64,000 nt of DNA. Origin: Garcia nutans. Taxonomy: Eukaryota > Streptophyta > Magnoliopsida > Malpighiales > Euphorbiaceae. Shown here one piece after another: positions 1-13,812 of this stretch (within the stretch, counting starts at the first letter, position 1; every line of letters starts with the position of its first letter). The notes beneath the pieces were generated by a model that was not told where the DNA came from, did no database searches, and worked only from the letters and a program-made list of their open reading frames with translations. The stretch spans positions 37,502,001-37,566,000 of the forward strand of contig CANTUV010000039.1 in the NCBI GenBank assembly GCA_947685225.1, in the 5' to 3' direction. The translations under genes and the position numbers were made by a program.

Positions 1-3000
1 TAAAGATTCATCAATCAAATTAGGTGATTTTGAATTGTTAGCAGATCTTATTCCTTTGCCCATACAGGAGTTGAATATCATTTTAGGGATGGATTGGCTA
101 TCTTGCCACCATGCCATTATTGATTGTTATGAGAAAAAAGGTGACTTTTAGTATATCTGGAAATTCTAAACTTACATTCTGTGGTGAATGAAAACTTCTT
201 CCATCTTGTGTCATTTTTGCTATGACAGCTAGAAAATTTCTTAAAAAGAGTTGTCGAACATATTTAGCACATGTGATTGACACCCAGCTAAAAGGACCTA
301 AATTGAAAGATATTCCTATAGTATGTGAATTTTCAGAAGTATTTCCAGAAGAGCTTTTAGGCTTACCTCCTGATAAAGAGGTTGAATTCTCTATTGATGT
401 TTAACCTGACACAGCTCCTATTTTTCAAGCTCCTTATAGAATGGCTCCTACTAAGTCGAAGGAATTGAAGGTGCAGTTGTAAGAATTTTTAGATAAGGGA
501 TTTATTAAACCTAGCGTCTCACCCTAAGGAGCTCATGTGTTATTTGTGAAGAAGAAAGATGGCTCTATGCATTTGTGCATTGACTATAGACAGTTGAATC
601 GGGTCACTATTCGAAATAAATATCCTTTGCCTCAGATTGATGATCTCTTTGATCAACTTCAGAGTGCTACAGTCTTTTGTAAAATAGACTTGCGATCGGG
701 GTATTATCAGTTAAAAATAAAAGAGTCAGATGTGCCTAAAACAACCTTTAGAACTTGTTTTGGACATTATGAATTTTAGTGATGCCATTTGGGTTAACTA
801 ATGCCCCAGCTACTTTTATGGATTTCATTAACAGAGTGTTTCATCCTTATCTGGATAGGTTTGTAATTGTATTTATTAATGATATCCTAGTAAATTCTCA
901 AAGCAGAGAGGAGTACGAGGAATATTTAAGAATTATACTACAGATCTCAAAAGGATAAACAGTTGTATGCCAAGCTTAGTAAATGTGAATTTGGTTAGAC
1001 AAAGTGGTATTTTTGGGTCATGTTATATCAATAGAAGGAATTTATGTTGCTCCTAAAAAGATAGAGGTAGTGATGAACTGGGAGCCACCACTAATCCTAC
1101 AAAAGTAAGAAGTTTCAAAGGCTTGGCAGGGTATTATCGTCATTTTATTCAGGACTTTTCCATCATTGCATCACCATTGATAAAATTGCTAAGGAAGAAT
1201 ATAAAATTTAATTGGACTGAGAAATGTCAACAGAGCTTTGAAAAACTAAAGGCTTGTTTGACTTCTGCTCCTGTTCTTGCTCTTCCTTTAGGCAATGGTG
1301 ATTATATGGTGTATTTTGATGCAACATGGGAAGGTGATAGCTTACGCATCTAGACATCTTCGACCTCATGAATTGAATTATCCTACTCATAACCTAGAAC
1401 TTGTTGCAGTGGTTTTTGTTTTAAAAATTTGGAAGCATTATCTTTATGGAGAAAAGTGCCGGATATTTACAGACCATAAGAGTTTGAAGTATCTTCTTTC
1501 TCAGAAGGAGTTGAACTTGAGACAGAGGAAATGGATTGAGTTGCTAAAGGATTATGATTGCATTATTGAGTATCATCCTGGGAAGACTAATGTGGTACCT
1601 GATGCTTTGAGTCGGAAGTCATATGGTAGTCTTTTCTATGTCAGGACTGTACGACTTCCATTATTACTAGATCTTCAATATATAGGAGTAGATTTGAAAG
1701 TGATTAATTTTAGAGCACTGTTGGCAACTTTAAAGTCAGAACAATTTTAGTGGAGAGAATCAGAGAAGTTCAAGTTTTGGATGAAGTAATGAAGAAGATT
1801 CTCGATGGTGTAAAAGCAGATTCTCATGTAGACTATGTTATTAGGGAAGATGGGACTTTAGTACTTGGTAGCAGATTATGTATACCAAATGTGAAAACTT
1901 TAAAAGGGGAGATAATGCAAGAAGCCCATTATTCTACTTATTCTATGCATCCATAACACTAAGATGTATAGAAATCTTAAGGAGAATTATTGGTGGAAGG
2001 GTATGAAGAAGGATGTAGCAGATTTTGTAACAAAGTGTTTGATGTGTCAACAAGTTAAAGTAGAACATCATCATCCTTTAGGACTAGTGCAACCTCTTCC
2101 GATTCCTGAGAGGAAATGGGAGCACATTACCATGGATTTTATTTCTGGTTTCCTCGTATCCAGCAAGGTCATGATACTGTTTGGGTAATTATAGACAGAT
2201 TGACAAAGTCATCTCATTTTCTACTCATCAAAATGAATTTCTCTTTGGATAAACTTGCAGATATCTGTGTAAAGGAAATTGTGAGACTGCATAGTCCTCC
2301 AGTATCTATAGTGTCAAACATGGATCCACGGTTTATTTCTAGATTTTGGCCTAGTCTGCAACATGCTGTGGGTGCAAAAGTGAAGTTCAGTACTTCCTTT
2401 CATTCTCAAACTGATGGAAAATCGGAACGTACTATTCAAACTTTGGAGGATATTCTTAGAGCTTGTGTCATAAAATTCAAAGGAAGTTGGGATAAGCATT
2501 TGCCATTAATAGAGTTTGCTTATAATAGCAGTTTTCATTCAAGTATTAGCATGGCACCTTATGAAGCATTATATAGAAGAAAATACAGAACTCCAGTATG
2601 TTGGAATGAAGTTGGAGAAAAAGAATTGGTAGGTACAGAACTGGTTCAAATAACTAGGGATAAAATTTAACTGATAAGAGACAGATTAAAAGTGGCACAA
2701 GACAAACAGAAAATTTATGCAGACCTGAAGAGAAAAGATATTGAGTATGATGTTGGGGATAAGGTATTATTAAAGATATCTTCATGGAAAGGTGTAGTGC
2801 GATTTGGTAAACGTGAAAAGCTAAGTCCTCAATTTATCAGGCCTTATAAAGTTGTGGAGAAATTAGGCCATATTGTTTATAGACTTACATTACCACCAGA
2901 ATTATCTCAAATACATGATGTCTTTTATGTATCTATGTTAAGAAAATACAGAAGTGATCCTTCACATATACTCCAGAGATAACCAGTGAAATTATGAGAA

Positions 3001-3180
3001 GATTTTACTTATGAGGAAGAACCACTTGCAATTTTAGCTCGAGAAGAAAAAGTTTTAAGAAACAAAGTTATTCCTTTGGTGAAAGTCTTATGGAATTATC
3101 ATTCAAGGAAAGAAGTAACTTGGCAAAGAGAAGAGGACATGCTTGCTAAGTATCCTCATTTATTTTTATCTACAAGCCAG
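1..3180 (+). pseudogene. Element E1: decayed Ty3/gypsy (Tekay-type) pol, 5' part outside window
   Basis: The window opens inside the protease tail (the GMDWLS motif is near 90-105). Reverse transcriptase follows at about 420-950, RNase H at about 1300-1560 (TDHKSLKYL, ALSRKS), and integrase at about 1900-2500 (zinc finger with MCQQ, MDFISG, HSQTDGKSER). The GPY/F region and a Tekay-like chromodomain end (EEEPLAILAR, TWQREEDM) reach about 3175. The frame shifts several times and carries stops near 402, 481, 526 and 777. The reverse transcriptase catalytic motif reads FIND instead of FIDD near 870, so a catalytic aspartate is lost. The domain order PR-RT-RH-INT-chromodomain identifies a chromovirus. 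It is non-functional and is the oldest Ty3 element of the stack. Confidence 0.9.
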
Positions 3181-3204
3181 TGAAAATTCGAGGATGAATT
3201 TTTT

Positions 3205-3216
3205 AGGAGGGAAGAA
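3205..3216 (+). other. E1 polypurine tract
   Basis: The purine run AGGAGGGAAGAA lies directly before the TGTAATACC start of the 3' LTR, in the place where second-strand synthesis is primed in LTR elements. The sequence upstream (TTCGAGGATGAATTTTTT) resembles the CGAGGACGAAATTT seen before the tract of E3, E4 and R. Confidence 0.75.
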
Positions 3217-5934
3217 TGTAATACCCCTTAAATAAATAAAATAAGTAAATAATTATTAAAAACAAAATTTTAATAGTAATGTAATAATTGTAAATATATA
3301 TAATAAAAAATAAATGAAATAAAATAACAATAATGATAAAATGAGTTGTAATATAAATAATTGATAAATGTGACAGATAAAAAAAATGGAGTGGATGATG
3401 ATTTAAAATAAAAAACAAAAACTTTAATAATTAAAGTTAAAGAATTATTTTAATGGGTAATTATGGTGTTGATTTAATTGGTGAGAGAGTTTATTAAATA
3501 AGAAAGAAAGAAAATGAGACTGAAAGAAAGAAAGGAAACAAGACTGAGAGTGGTGAGAGTGAATAGAGAGCATTTTTTTTTCAGAAACAGTAAAGCGGGA
3601 GAGAGAGAGATGTTGGAGCAATAATTTTTTTAGCTCCATTTGTCATCTTTCGGCCATCTCTAATCAACAAGCACCAGCCACTATTGAAGTTAACTCGACG
3701 AGCTTTCCAACGGTATCCAAACTGCCGCGAACGGCCGCCGGAGCAAGCCGCATGCTCCACCAGAAGCGGTCACTTGAGCTCTCCCTGGCGTGAATTTTTG
3801 ACCAATTTTTCGACCTCATTTTTAAAATTCTCTCTTCATAAGCTTCGATTTTGTATCTTATTTGCTAATTTGGGATGATTATTTAGTAAATGCATGAATA
3901 ATAACTAGAGATTAAAAATATATATATATATATAATTAAAATAATCAATAATTAATTTAAAATAATAATTATAATTAATAATTATAAATTATAATTATGG
4001 AACAAAATTTTAATTAGTAAGTTACTGAGATAGATTAATTTTTTTTACTTGTTGGTTATTTATTTAGAATTATTTATTTTATTAATTAATTTAATAAATC
4101 ATTAATAATTAAAAAAAATATTAAAAATTAGTTAATATTTATTTATAAAATTAATTAAGTATTTAAATTCTAAGGATTATTAGTAGATTGTAGAATATAT
4201 ATATATATATTGAATTGATGAAACTATGAATTAGTAGTTAATTGTTAGTTAATATATTTAAATATATTATCAAAATTATGTTTAAGAATTTTTGTTAATA
4301 TATATATAGTTATTTAATAATTGATTAATTAAAATAAAAATAATATATATATGTATATTAGTTTTAGAATAAATATATTTATAGTTAAATTAAGTCTAAA
4401 TTTTGAATTATAAAATTTGTTATAATATAAATTATAGGTATTTTTTAAATAAAGTTATAAATAAAAAAATATTATGAGATAATGAATAATAGTATATTAA
4501 TATATTAAATACTAGTATTAATAATAATTTTAAATTACAAAATGAATTAAGATAATTAAAATACTTATAAATTAAATTGAGTTAATTAATTATTAAATAA
4601 TTAAATTGAATAGTAAATAAAATATGGTTTAAAAGTTTATAGAAATTCATGAAATTAATTATTTAATTAAGATTTATATTGTTATAGTTATAATAATTAG
4701 GTTACTATTATTTTTAATATTTTTAATTAAGCATGAACTATGATGATTGTTTAAATATAAATTTTATTAAGTAATAATTAATTAGTAATATTATTAGTAT
4801 TATAATAGGAAAGTATTATAACTAAAGTTTTATGGTTATTAGTAATTTATAAAAATTTGTATAAGTTAATATTTGACTGCTGTCACTATATATATATATA
4901 TATTAAGTCTATTATAAGTTTATTTAAATAATAAATATTATTATTATTATTACTAATATAATTAAATATTAGATTTAATGCAAATTATTAATTTTAAAAT
5001 AATGATAATGAAGCAATTATTTTTTTATTTTATAAATAATATTATTATTTTTAGTGACTTTATTATGAGTAATTATTAGAAATAAAAATAAAGAATTATC
5101 AGGCAAATAAATTATATACCATTATTTTTATTAATATTGAAATCAATATAAATTACTATAGTTAAATTGAAGAAAATTTAGTAATTATTTTAAGTAATAA
5201 AAAATTAATTAAATAATATTAATATCTAAGTAAATATTATTAATGTTATTATTATTACTATTATTATTATTAGTGTTATAAATAGTGTAAAGTATAATAA
5301 AACAATAAAATTTAAGTAAAAAGTATTATTGTTAATTTTTTGTAGACTAGCACTATTATTTTTATTATTACGAATTTATTTTAAAAGTTAGGAATATATA
5401 TAATTACTGTAAATTAAATTAATACTATTTAATATGAATTCAATAAATTAGTTAAGGAATAAATATTATTAATGGTAATAAACTATTAAAATAAATAATT
5501 TAAGATAATACAATTTAATTGTATATGAAAAAATTATAAATACTTAGTAAACTTTTACAATTAAAATTTTATTGTTGAAAATATTTATTAAAAAATTAGA
5601 TAGATAATTATACCTTGAAAATTAGATAAATACTCAATATAATGTTACTTTAGAAAATTTGAAAGTTATAAAATTTTTGAAATCATTAGAACTTAAGAAC
5701 ACGAAATTTCATGTTGTATTCATAGCATATATCTATAGTGACTAGGATATAATTTAAATTAAATATTATTCTTCTAATTTTTTAGGAATAAACCCATTTG
5801 AAATTGTAGAGCACCGAAGGGATATTAATCCTATTTGTTAAGCAAGTACCGTATTTTGCACAGGTGAATGGATAAATATGTAATATTAAATTTCAGAAGT
5901 ATTATATATATATAATTTCAAGGGAAAGAATTTA
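3217..5934 (+). repeat. E1 3' LTR, first part (interrupted by E2)
   Basis: It starts TGTAATACCCC right after the polypurine tract and is extremely AT-rich. It is interrupted at 5935 by E2, whose target duplication ATTTA occupies 5930-5934. The LTR resumes at 44134, giving a reconstructed length of about 3.57 kb. The spurious reading frames inside it are not genes. Its GAGAGAGAGA tract near 3600 resembles the leader of the other LTRs. No coding function is visible. Confidence 0.8.
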
Positions 5935-8237
5935 TGTAACATCTCTAATTTTTGAAAATAAAATTAAATTGGATAAATTAAATAAATAATTTAAATGAAA
6001 AATAAAAGGATTTTAAGTGATAAAGTAGAATATATATTTGAAATATATTTGAAGTAAATATGATATATACAAGACATATACATATACCTAAGATATACAT
6101 CACATATATGTTATGCATAATTAATTATAGGGAAAGTTAATAATAATAATAAATAAATAAATAAATAAATGGGTGGATAGTGACTTAATATATATATATA
6201 TATATAAGGATGGATTGAAAAGAGAAGAGATATTTCTTTTTTCTTCTTCATCTTGCTTGAACGTGAGCTAGAGAGAGAGAGAGAGAGAGAGAGTAAGGGG
6301 AGCTTCTTTCTTCTTCCATTCACCAAGGATTGAAAATTTTCAAGGATTCAAGTGGAGTTATTGAGGATTCTTCATCAATTGGTAAGTTTCTTTACCAATT
6401 TTGCAAGTTCTTTGGAATTCTATGAAAGAATATGATATGTAGATTTTAAGATTGTGTATTACTATATTTTAATAGCTTATTTGGGTATGTATGAAGTTGT
6501 TGTGAGTAGTTAATAATGATTTTAAGGTTGGATTGAAGAAATGGTTGAATTTAAGCTAAATTTGTAATGGTTGTGTTGTATGGTTAAGTGTGCGAAATGC
6601 AAAAATTTTGCCTGACACGGCTAATGATACGGTCATATTGTTCTGTGTGTCAATGGTGCTGGGTTTCAACGTTGATGACATGGCCACGTCTTTGGGCGTG
6701 TCTAAGCTACTGAAATACAAAATAATTAACACGACCAGTAACATGCCCGTGTTGTTGGGCTTGTCAAAGTTTCTGTAATACTGGAATAATGACATGGACA
6801 GTGACATGCCTATGTTGTTGGACATGTCAAAGCTTCTGTAAGATGAGTTAATGACACAGTTATTAACATGCCCATACTGTTGGGTGTGTTACTTGAGGAA
6901 ATTACCCAAAATAACTCTCTTCTTTATTTTTCATTTGTAATTCTGGGCTAAATGACTATTTATGATCACATTTGGTATAGACATTGAGAGAAAGTAGTTT
7001 TTCCCCCTAGTGTTGAAGGACAACTTGGAAAAGAAGGTTGGAGGGAGTTTTGAAGCTTGTTTTGGAGTGCTTTCTAAGGTAAGTATAAACTTTTGATAAA
7101 TTTGATATGTTGGCATGAAATGAGGCTTAACATATTCTGGATGAAAAAAAAGTTAAGATACTTGTTACATGAACATTGGGTTATGACATGTAAATTGATA
7201 TGTGTGCATTATATGCATTATGGAAAGCTATTATTAATGGCTAGATTGAATAAAATCTGAATTATGTGTAAAATGTGAAACTGACCCAAAGTATTTGTGT
7301 AATGTGATTTTGTTATGGAATATCCTACAATGTGATGAATTGAAATGAAATGGCATTGTTATGAATGAAAAAAATGGGATAATGAGAAAGAAATTAGTGA
7401 TGGAAAATAGAAAATAATTGTGTTCCTAGTATGTTATTCAATTTTTAGAGTTCTGTGTTTGGCGGCATGCCTATGAGTTTATCCTCAATATTTGCCTTCG
7501 GGGCTAGACGCTTGGCGTCACTGTGATATGATTTGCCTTCGGGGCTAGCTTTTGAGCATTACTTGATTTGCCTTCGGGCTAGGCACTTGGTGCCATTATG
7601 GACCAAAACAGTAACTCTGTGATTTGAATAATGTATTAATTGTTTGGGTCCATGCTTGTGTATGTGTTTGTGAGAATTATTAAATGATGAAAGAATATGT
7701 TTAAAAGCGAGCTTAAACGCCACATTGTGACATAACATATAAGCATTTTACATTGGCATTGTTTTAAAGTTTTATTATTATCAAAGTTTGTACCGCTAGA
7801 CTTTTAGCTTAGCACGATTGTAATTTATCGCGTAGGTAACGAGGGTGATCCAGTAGAGCCGGAGAGTTCTACTAGGCCTGGTTGAGTCTAGGCTTGTGTT
7901 TGTAGAGCTTGAAGCATTTTTGCTACATCAAGATTAGAGTCATTTTGTCAGCATGTATATATTTTATATTATAGTACATTTTGATATTATATATATTATA
8001 TTAGTATATTTATTGCAAATTATAAAGAATGTTTTGAGTAATGAGTAGTATGAGATTTTTATGTATTTTGATATAATATATATATGTATATGTATAACTA
8101 TTTTGAGAAATTGTGAAATTTTTTGGGAATATGAAAATTTTTATTAAACTTGGTTGTGATATTTTTATACCGTATATACATATTTTAAACATACTGGGTA
8201 TATGCATTATACATATATAAGGTATAAGGGTGTTACA
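5935..8237 (+). repeat. E2 5' LTR
   Basis: This 2303-bp LTR runs from TGTAACATC to GGGTGTTACA. A TATA-rich run at about 6187-6206 may be the promoter. It is followed by a (GA)n tract at about 6270-6293 and a strong splice-donor-like GGTAAGT (GT at 6382). Further modules are imperfect ACATGGCC/GGGCGTGTC palindromes at 6615-6870 and a repeat cassette built on TTTGCCTTCGGGGCTAG at 7490-7585. Two short hairpins, GACGC-TTG-GCGTC at 7507-7519 and GGCAC-TTG-GTGCC at 7582-7594, lie in that cassette. The conserved AGCTTAGCRCGAT segment is near 7808. Confidence 0.88.
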
Positions 8238-8244
8238 TTTATTT

Positions 8245-8256
8245 TGGTATCAGAGC
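8245..8256 (+). other. E2 primer binding site (initiator tRNA-Met)
   Basis: TGGTATCAGAGC lies eight bases after the LTR end. It is the classic plant complement of the initiator tRNA-Met 3' end and primes minus-strand synthesis. Confidence 0.9.
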
Positions 8257-8406
8257 CTAGGTTTGAGGTTCTCGACCTAGGTGGGTTGTTAGAGAGAGAA
8301 AATGAGGATTTTAAATATGGTTTTCAATTATGGCACATACATTGGCACTGGGCACTTTCTAATTTTTATGTGGCAATTTCTACTGTATTTGTTGAAATAG
8401 GTAGTT

Positions 8407-9838
8407 ATGATGTCTCGAATGCACCAGTCTGCAGAGGGTAGTGCAGAGAGTGTAGCTCCTGATGAGGGTAGAATTGGAGCTGGTGCTGAGTTTGTTGGTG
8501 AGGCGTCTGCTTCTGTGCCTATTGGACCAGTAGCTGAGGAGATTTCATCAGGTTGGGTATGGCATATGGTGGAGCTAGGCAGGTTCCAATTCAGCAGCCG
8601 CAACCGCCACCACAGCAGCAGCCGCAGCAGCAGTTGCAGATGCAGAAGTACGATAAGCTGAGAAAATTTGGAGTCACAGATTTTGTTGGCACTATAGACC
8701 CCACTGTAGCAGAGCAGTGGCTGGACATGGTCTAGAGAGTATTCATTCAGTTGCAGGCTAGTCCAGAAGAGAAGTTTGATTATACTAAATCACTTCTGCA
8801 GGGGGATGCCTATGAGTGGTGAAAGACGATTCCCCATGGTACAGCTGATCCCCCAGTTTTGACCTATGACATTTTTTTAAGAAAATTTAAGAAGAAGTAT
8901 ACTCTGAGGGAGTATAAGGATGCAAAGAATATGAAGCTTTTGAGTTTGAGGCAGGATATGAGGACTGTGACTAAGTATGAAATTGAGTTCATTCGGCTTA
9001 GCCAGTATGCTGGAGGGATTATATCAAATGAGTTTGATAGATGCCAGAGGTTTGAGGTGGGCTGAGACCCTCTATCATATGTTTAGTTCCAGGTTCCTGG
9101 TATCAGAATTTCTCTCAGTTGGTTGCAGCTGCTAGGAGTGTAGAGAGGGCTTAGGGACTTGCAGCAGTAGCCAGAGCAAAGGAGAGCAGAACTAGTAGAT
9201 CCTAAAGTGAGGCAGGATCTTCATCATCGAAGAGAGACCGAGGGGGATATCCTCAGAGGATCAATAGGAGCTAGGGGCAGCCTAGCAGGTTAGTAAAACA
9301 GTAGAGGCAGAGACCTGTAGTTTCAGTGGCTAGTGCTTCGACCCCATTGACTTAGAGGCCTGCTCCACCTATCTATGTTCATTGTGGTAGAGCACATGGA
9401 GGTGTCTACTGAAGAATAGGTGCACCAGTTGTGTGTTACAGATGTGGATCACCAGACCATTTTCTTAAAGATTATCTATATTTACCAAATGATAGGCAGA
9501 CAAATACAATAGTTTCTAGGCCCAGTGTCAGAGGGAGTCGTGGTGGCAGAGGTTTTGGTAGAGGTAGTCGATCAGAGTCTGGTAAGAGAGGAGTTTCTAC
9601 AGTAGGGAGTAGACTAGAGGATGCAAGGCCATCACAACTGGTTTATGTGATGCAGAGGCAGGCAGATGCTTCAGCTGTTATAGCCGATACTTTTACTTTA
9701 TTTGGTACTTCAGTTCTTTTATTGATAGACCCTAGGTCGACTCATTCATACATTAGTGCATACATACTGCCAGTGAGTGATTTGCATTCTGAGTCCCTAG
9801 CATTTGATGCTTTAGTTACAAATCCTTTAGGGTATAGT
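8407..9838 (+). pseudogene. E2 gag and start of protease, decayed
   Basis: It begins with ATGATGTCT, aligned with the start of the E3 gag. The Gag domain is recognisable (KLRKFGVTDFVGT, EQWLDMV, ARSVERA-like) but is broken by stops and frame changes near 8733, 8821, 9062, 9153 and 9202. The zinc knuckle near 9434 reads CYRCGSPDHFLKDY, so the last zinc-binding cysteine has become tyrosine. The protease motif is DPRSTHS instead of DPGSTHS. The sequence stops at NPLGYS, where R is inserted. Confidence 0.88.
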
Positions 9839-12473
9839 TGTAACACCCCCACATCCATTACATGCACACTACAATACCACAATGTAACATACATGCAATA
9901 AACATAGGGATGCTACGGATTTTCTTAACATTCAAAACATTTTATATACTACCATAATCTTTATCATTATACATTATAGAAAAGAAGTCATTAAATTGTA
10001 GTATAAAATAAATTCAATATATACATACATTTAATTATTACACAGCGGAAGTTATAAAATTATTTACATAAATGAAAACATTTAAATCTATATTTACAAA
10101 TATACATATATTTACATTATAAACAATATTTTACAAAACATAAAGAAGTTATACTTGATTGGCAAGTCTGCTATGATCTTTAAGTCCAAAATCAACACCT
10201 CAATGTCTACTCTCACTAGGTCTCGAAGAGCTCTCGGGTTCAACTCTATCACCTGCGCGATTAACACTATCGCGCTAAGCCAACGGCTTAGTAAGACAAA
10301 TCATGCTAATGTTATGCTTTAATGCAATGCAATGTTTCATATATGTATTAACAAATCAACATCAATGATACACACTCAATCAATAAAGATCATATTCAAC
10401 AGACAATATTCCGTGAATAGTCCGTTTCATCATTTAAGTAATATTAACATTTCATTACATTAGAACATCATTTATGATATACATAAAACCTAGACACCTA
10501 TGGGCCCATCAAGTATTTAATACGATATTCAGAATTCAGAGTTACTGCTTTGGTTCATAAACACAATTATCAAGCCCGTAGGCAACAAATACATATATAT
10601 CTCTATCCATGGATAGCGTAACAGACCCAGTCTCTTGGATCATCAACTCATCTAACTCGAGGAGATCCTCAACCCGGCAAGACTGTTACAAATCAAATAT
10701 CTCATAATATCAATTATCATTGTGTAACAGACCCAGTCTCTTGGACCTCAATTCAATTCAATTTGAAGAGATCCTCAACCCGGCAAGACTGTTACCTTTC
10801 ATTAAATAGGCATGCCTCCAAAAACCAGAACTCTGAAACTGAATATCATATTAAGCATACACTTATTTCTTTATTCTCTTTATCAAACTCTTTCTCAATC
10901 TTCCTCATCAATTAGGCAAATATGCCATACATCATTCAATTATATCATTATAGCCAATCATCATGGCTTCTCATCACATCAATACAGTTGATCATATTAT
11001 CATCAATATGCATACAATACATTACATTTCACAAGGTTAACATTATTCATATATATATATATATATCAACAATGCAATAAGATCTCTTAGTACATTCATA
11101 TCAAAAGGTGTAAGTTCCATCACATTATACATATAGCATTATTGATATAAACATAACAAAACACATTACTCATCACATAAGTCACAATACATGAAATATC
11201 ACATAGTATCATATGCATTACCATTATCATCATATATATGATCAAGCTCAACTTCATATGCATCATCAATGCAATGTCACATGTATGTATCAACACAAGA
11301 TTTGTACTTACCTCAATCACAAGTCACACAACTCTAAACACCTTCCTTCTTGCAAAGTTCTTCACTTCACAAATTAGAGCAAAACACCTTCTATCAAACC
11401 CTAATCCAAAGAATGATACAATCCATCAATTCCAATACCATTTAATCACTTAATAACTTTATCTTAAACCTTAAATCACAAAATTACACTTCAACATCAT
11501 TCATTATAGACCACAGTCGTGGCCACCATAACCACCACGGGCGTGGGGTACAAAACAATTCTGCCACCCAAGCTTCCATCCTCCACGGCCATGGCACCAA
11601 AAGCCTACCAATGGCCATGGCCATGGCCAATCAAGACCACGGGCGTGGCATCCAGAAGGCTACTGCCCTCGGCCAAAATCCCATTTCCAAGTCCAAAATT
11701 CCAACAAACACCAACCACAAGAAGATCTTTGAAAATAATGAAGCAAACACAAGGAAAACATCATGTAACACTTCAAAACCCTAAAACAAAATCAACTCCA
11801 ACACTTCCAACAACAACACCTCTTAAAATTCTTCACTTAAAATCAAAAACAACATTTAAAAACTCATTACAAACACATTTAATCATCATCTCAACAAACC
11901 AAAATTCATTTCCAACTCCACTTCAAAAGAACAAAAGAAAATCAAGAGAAAGGACTTACCAAAGTTGATGAATTTCACAAATCTTCCACTTAATTCCTTG
12001 AATCTCCTTTCAAATTGAGTTTAGAACTTCAAGCCCTCTCTAGCTCTTTCTCTTCTTCAATGGCCGGCACACTCACATGAGAAAAGACAAGAAAATAAAC
12101 TCAAGTCAACCACTTCTTCTTCTTTTAATCTCCACCATGCAATTCCTACAAGGAAAATTACCAAAACACCCTTAACCATTTGTTCTAGCTTTTGTCCCTT
12201 GCATGCCCATATATGTAATTTCACATATCCCATAAAAATATCTCTCTTCCATTGACCTTGCATTTGACCAACTTATATGTTATATATATTAACATATAAA
12301 CAACATATACACTTTTCTCTAAACCCTATTTCTTTCCCCAAAACACATATACATAACCATTCTCTTCTCAAATTCTTTTCTTCTCACATAACATATACAT
12401 TCAATCCAATTTAAAACAACAACAACAACAACAACATAGTCAAAACTTCTAGGGCATACATGAGGATATTACA
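9839..12473 (-). repeat. R 3' LTR
   Basis: This 2635-bp LTR starts (minus strand) TGTAATATCCTCATGTATG and ends GGGGGTGTTACA. It belongs to the same broad family as the E4 LTR. Its palindrome slot (11512-11652) is of the CCACGGCCATGG kind. Its repeat cassette (10618-10797) consists of two copies ending CCGGCAAGACTGTTAC. The twin hairpin at 10256-10292 is perfect. The minus-strand splice-donor-like GGTAAG is at 11955-11960. A 149-codon open frame at 11519-11968 is an accident of this LTR. Confidence 0.88.
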
Positions 12474-12500
12474 ATTCTCCCCCTCTAAAAAGAAATTTCG
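12474..12500 (-). other. R polypurine tract and conserved upstream box
   Basis: The plus strand shows TTCTCCCCCTCTAAAAAG beside the LTR; on the minus strand this is a purine-rich AGAGGGGGAGAA tract directly before the LTR start. The minus-strand GAGGACGAAATTTC box just upstream also precedes the tract in E3 and E4. Confidence 0.8.
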
Positions 12501-12519
12501 TCCTCGAAATTACCTGGTA

Positions 12520-13812
12520 TTAACTCTGAAACAACTGAGGATATTGATCTTGCATGGTTTGCTCACTTTCCCAAGTTTCTTCTTCTTGTCCATGATTCTT
12601 CCACAAAATCTTCACAAGTGGCACTTGTTTGTTTCTTAACTCTTTCACATCACGTGCCAAGATAGCAACTGGTTCCTCTTCAAACGTCAAATCTGGATTC
12701 ACTTCAATTGATTCAATTGACAACACATGAGATGGATCCGATCTGTACTTCCTCAACATAGAAACATGGAATACATTATGAATACGATCCAACTCAGGTG
12801 GTAAAGCAAGTCGATACGCAACTGGCCCAACTTTTTCCAACACTTCATACGGTCCAATGAAACGAGGACTCAATTTTCCTTTCCTACCGAACCTCAATAT
12901 CTTCTTCCAAGGAGATACCTTCAAGAATACCTTATCTCCAACATCAAACTCTATGTCTCTCCTTTTCAGATCTGCATAAGACTTCTGTCGGTCCGAAGCT
13001 GCTTTCAACCTCCCTCGAATCAACTTCACTTTCTCTTCAGTTTCTTGAATCACATCAGGACCAATTAACTTACCTTGCCCAAGTTCAATCCAACAAAGAG
13101 GTGTCCTACACCGTCTGCCATACAATGCTTCAAATGGTGCCATACCAATGCTAGATTGGTGACTGTTGTTGTAAGCAAACTCCACAAGTGGTAGAAATCT
13201 GTCCCGACTTCCAGAGAAATCAATGACACAGCTTCTCAACATGTCCTCAATAATCTGTATCACCCTCTCTGACTGTCCATCCGTCTGTGGATGAAAAGCA
13301 GTACTGAAGTGTAATCGAGAACCCAAAGCACTATGCAAGCTCTTCCAAAATCTTAAAGTAAACCAGGGATCTCGATCCGACACTATAGAAGTTGGAACAC
13401 CATGCAACTTCACAATCTCATGGATATACAACTTAGCTAACCTTTCCAAAGAATAATCCATCCGAACTGGAAGGAAATGAGCTGTCTTGGTCAATCTATC
13501 CACAATCACCCAAATAGCATCATGCTTTCTTTGTGTCAATGGTAAACCAGACACAAAATCCATTGTCACTCTTTCCCATTTCCATTCAGGCACTGACAAC
13601 GGTTGAAGCAACCCAGTTGGAACTGCTTTTACCTTCTGACATGTGAGACATTTTGATACAAACTCAGCAATGTCTCTCTTCAAACCAAACCACCAATAAT
13701 ATTGTCTCAAATCATGATACATCTTTGTATTGCCCGGATGCATAGCAAACACTGACTGATGTGCTTCTTCCAAAATGATCCTTTTCAAATCAGCATCATT
13801 GGGTACACACAA
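12520..13812 (-). CDS. R integrase with chromodomain, intact C-terminal part of pol (430 codons)
   Basis: This is an uninterrupted frame covering the end of a gag-pol polyprotein. The integrase zinc finger comes first (EEAHQSV, MHPG, CLTCQK give the HHCC pattern). The DDE core follows with MDFVSGLP, VSDRDP and a QSERVIQIIEDM helix holding the final glutamate. The GPY/F module is GPYEVLEKVGPVAYRL. The end resembles the chromodomain of Tekay elements (EEEPVAIL, EETWESE, QYPQLF). Integrases of this kind insert cDNA, and their chromodomains are thought to guide insertion to heterochromatin. The apparent ATG is an internal methionine, since the polyprotein would begin upstream in the deleted part. 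It is the least mutated integrase in the window, but with no 5' LTR it cannot be expressed normally. Confidence 0.88.
   Translation of the reverse strand: MCVPNDADLKRIILEEAHQSVFAMHPGNTKMYHDLRQYYWWFGLKRDIAEFVSKCLTCQKVKAVPTGLLQPLSVPEWKWERVTMDFVSGLPLTQRKHDAIWVIVDRLTKTAHFLPVRMDYSLERLAKLYIHEIVKLHGVPTSIVSDRDPWFTLRFWKSLHSALGSRLHFSTAFHPQTDGQSERVIQIIEDMLRSCVIDFSGSRDRFLPLVEFAYNNSHQSSIGMAPFEALYGRRCRTPLCWIELGQGKLIGPDVIQETEEKVKLIRGRLKAASDRQKSYADLKRRDIEFDVGDKVFLKVSPWKKILRFGRKGKLSPRFIGPYEVLEKVGPVAYRLALPPELDRIHNVFHVSMLRKYRSDPSHVLSIESIEVNPDLTFEEEPVAILARDVKELRNKQVPLVKILWKNHGQEEETWESEQTMQDQYPQLFQS

Noticed and set aside
11519..11968. 149-codon Thr/Pro-rich frame
   Set aside because: It is antisense within the R LTR and arises from CCACGGCC palindromes and AC-rich sequence.
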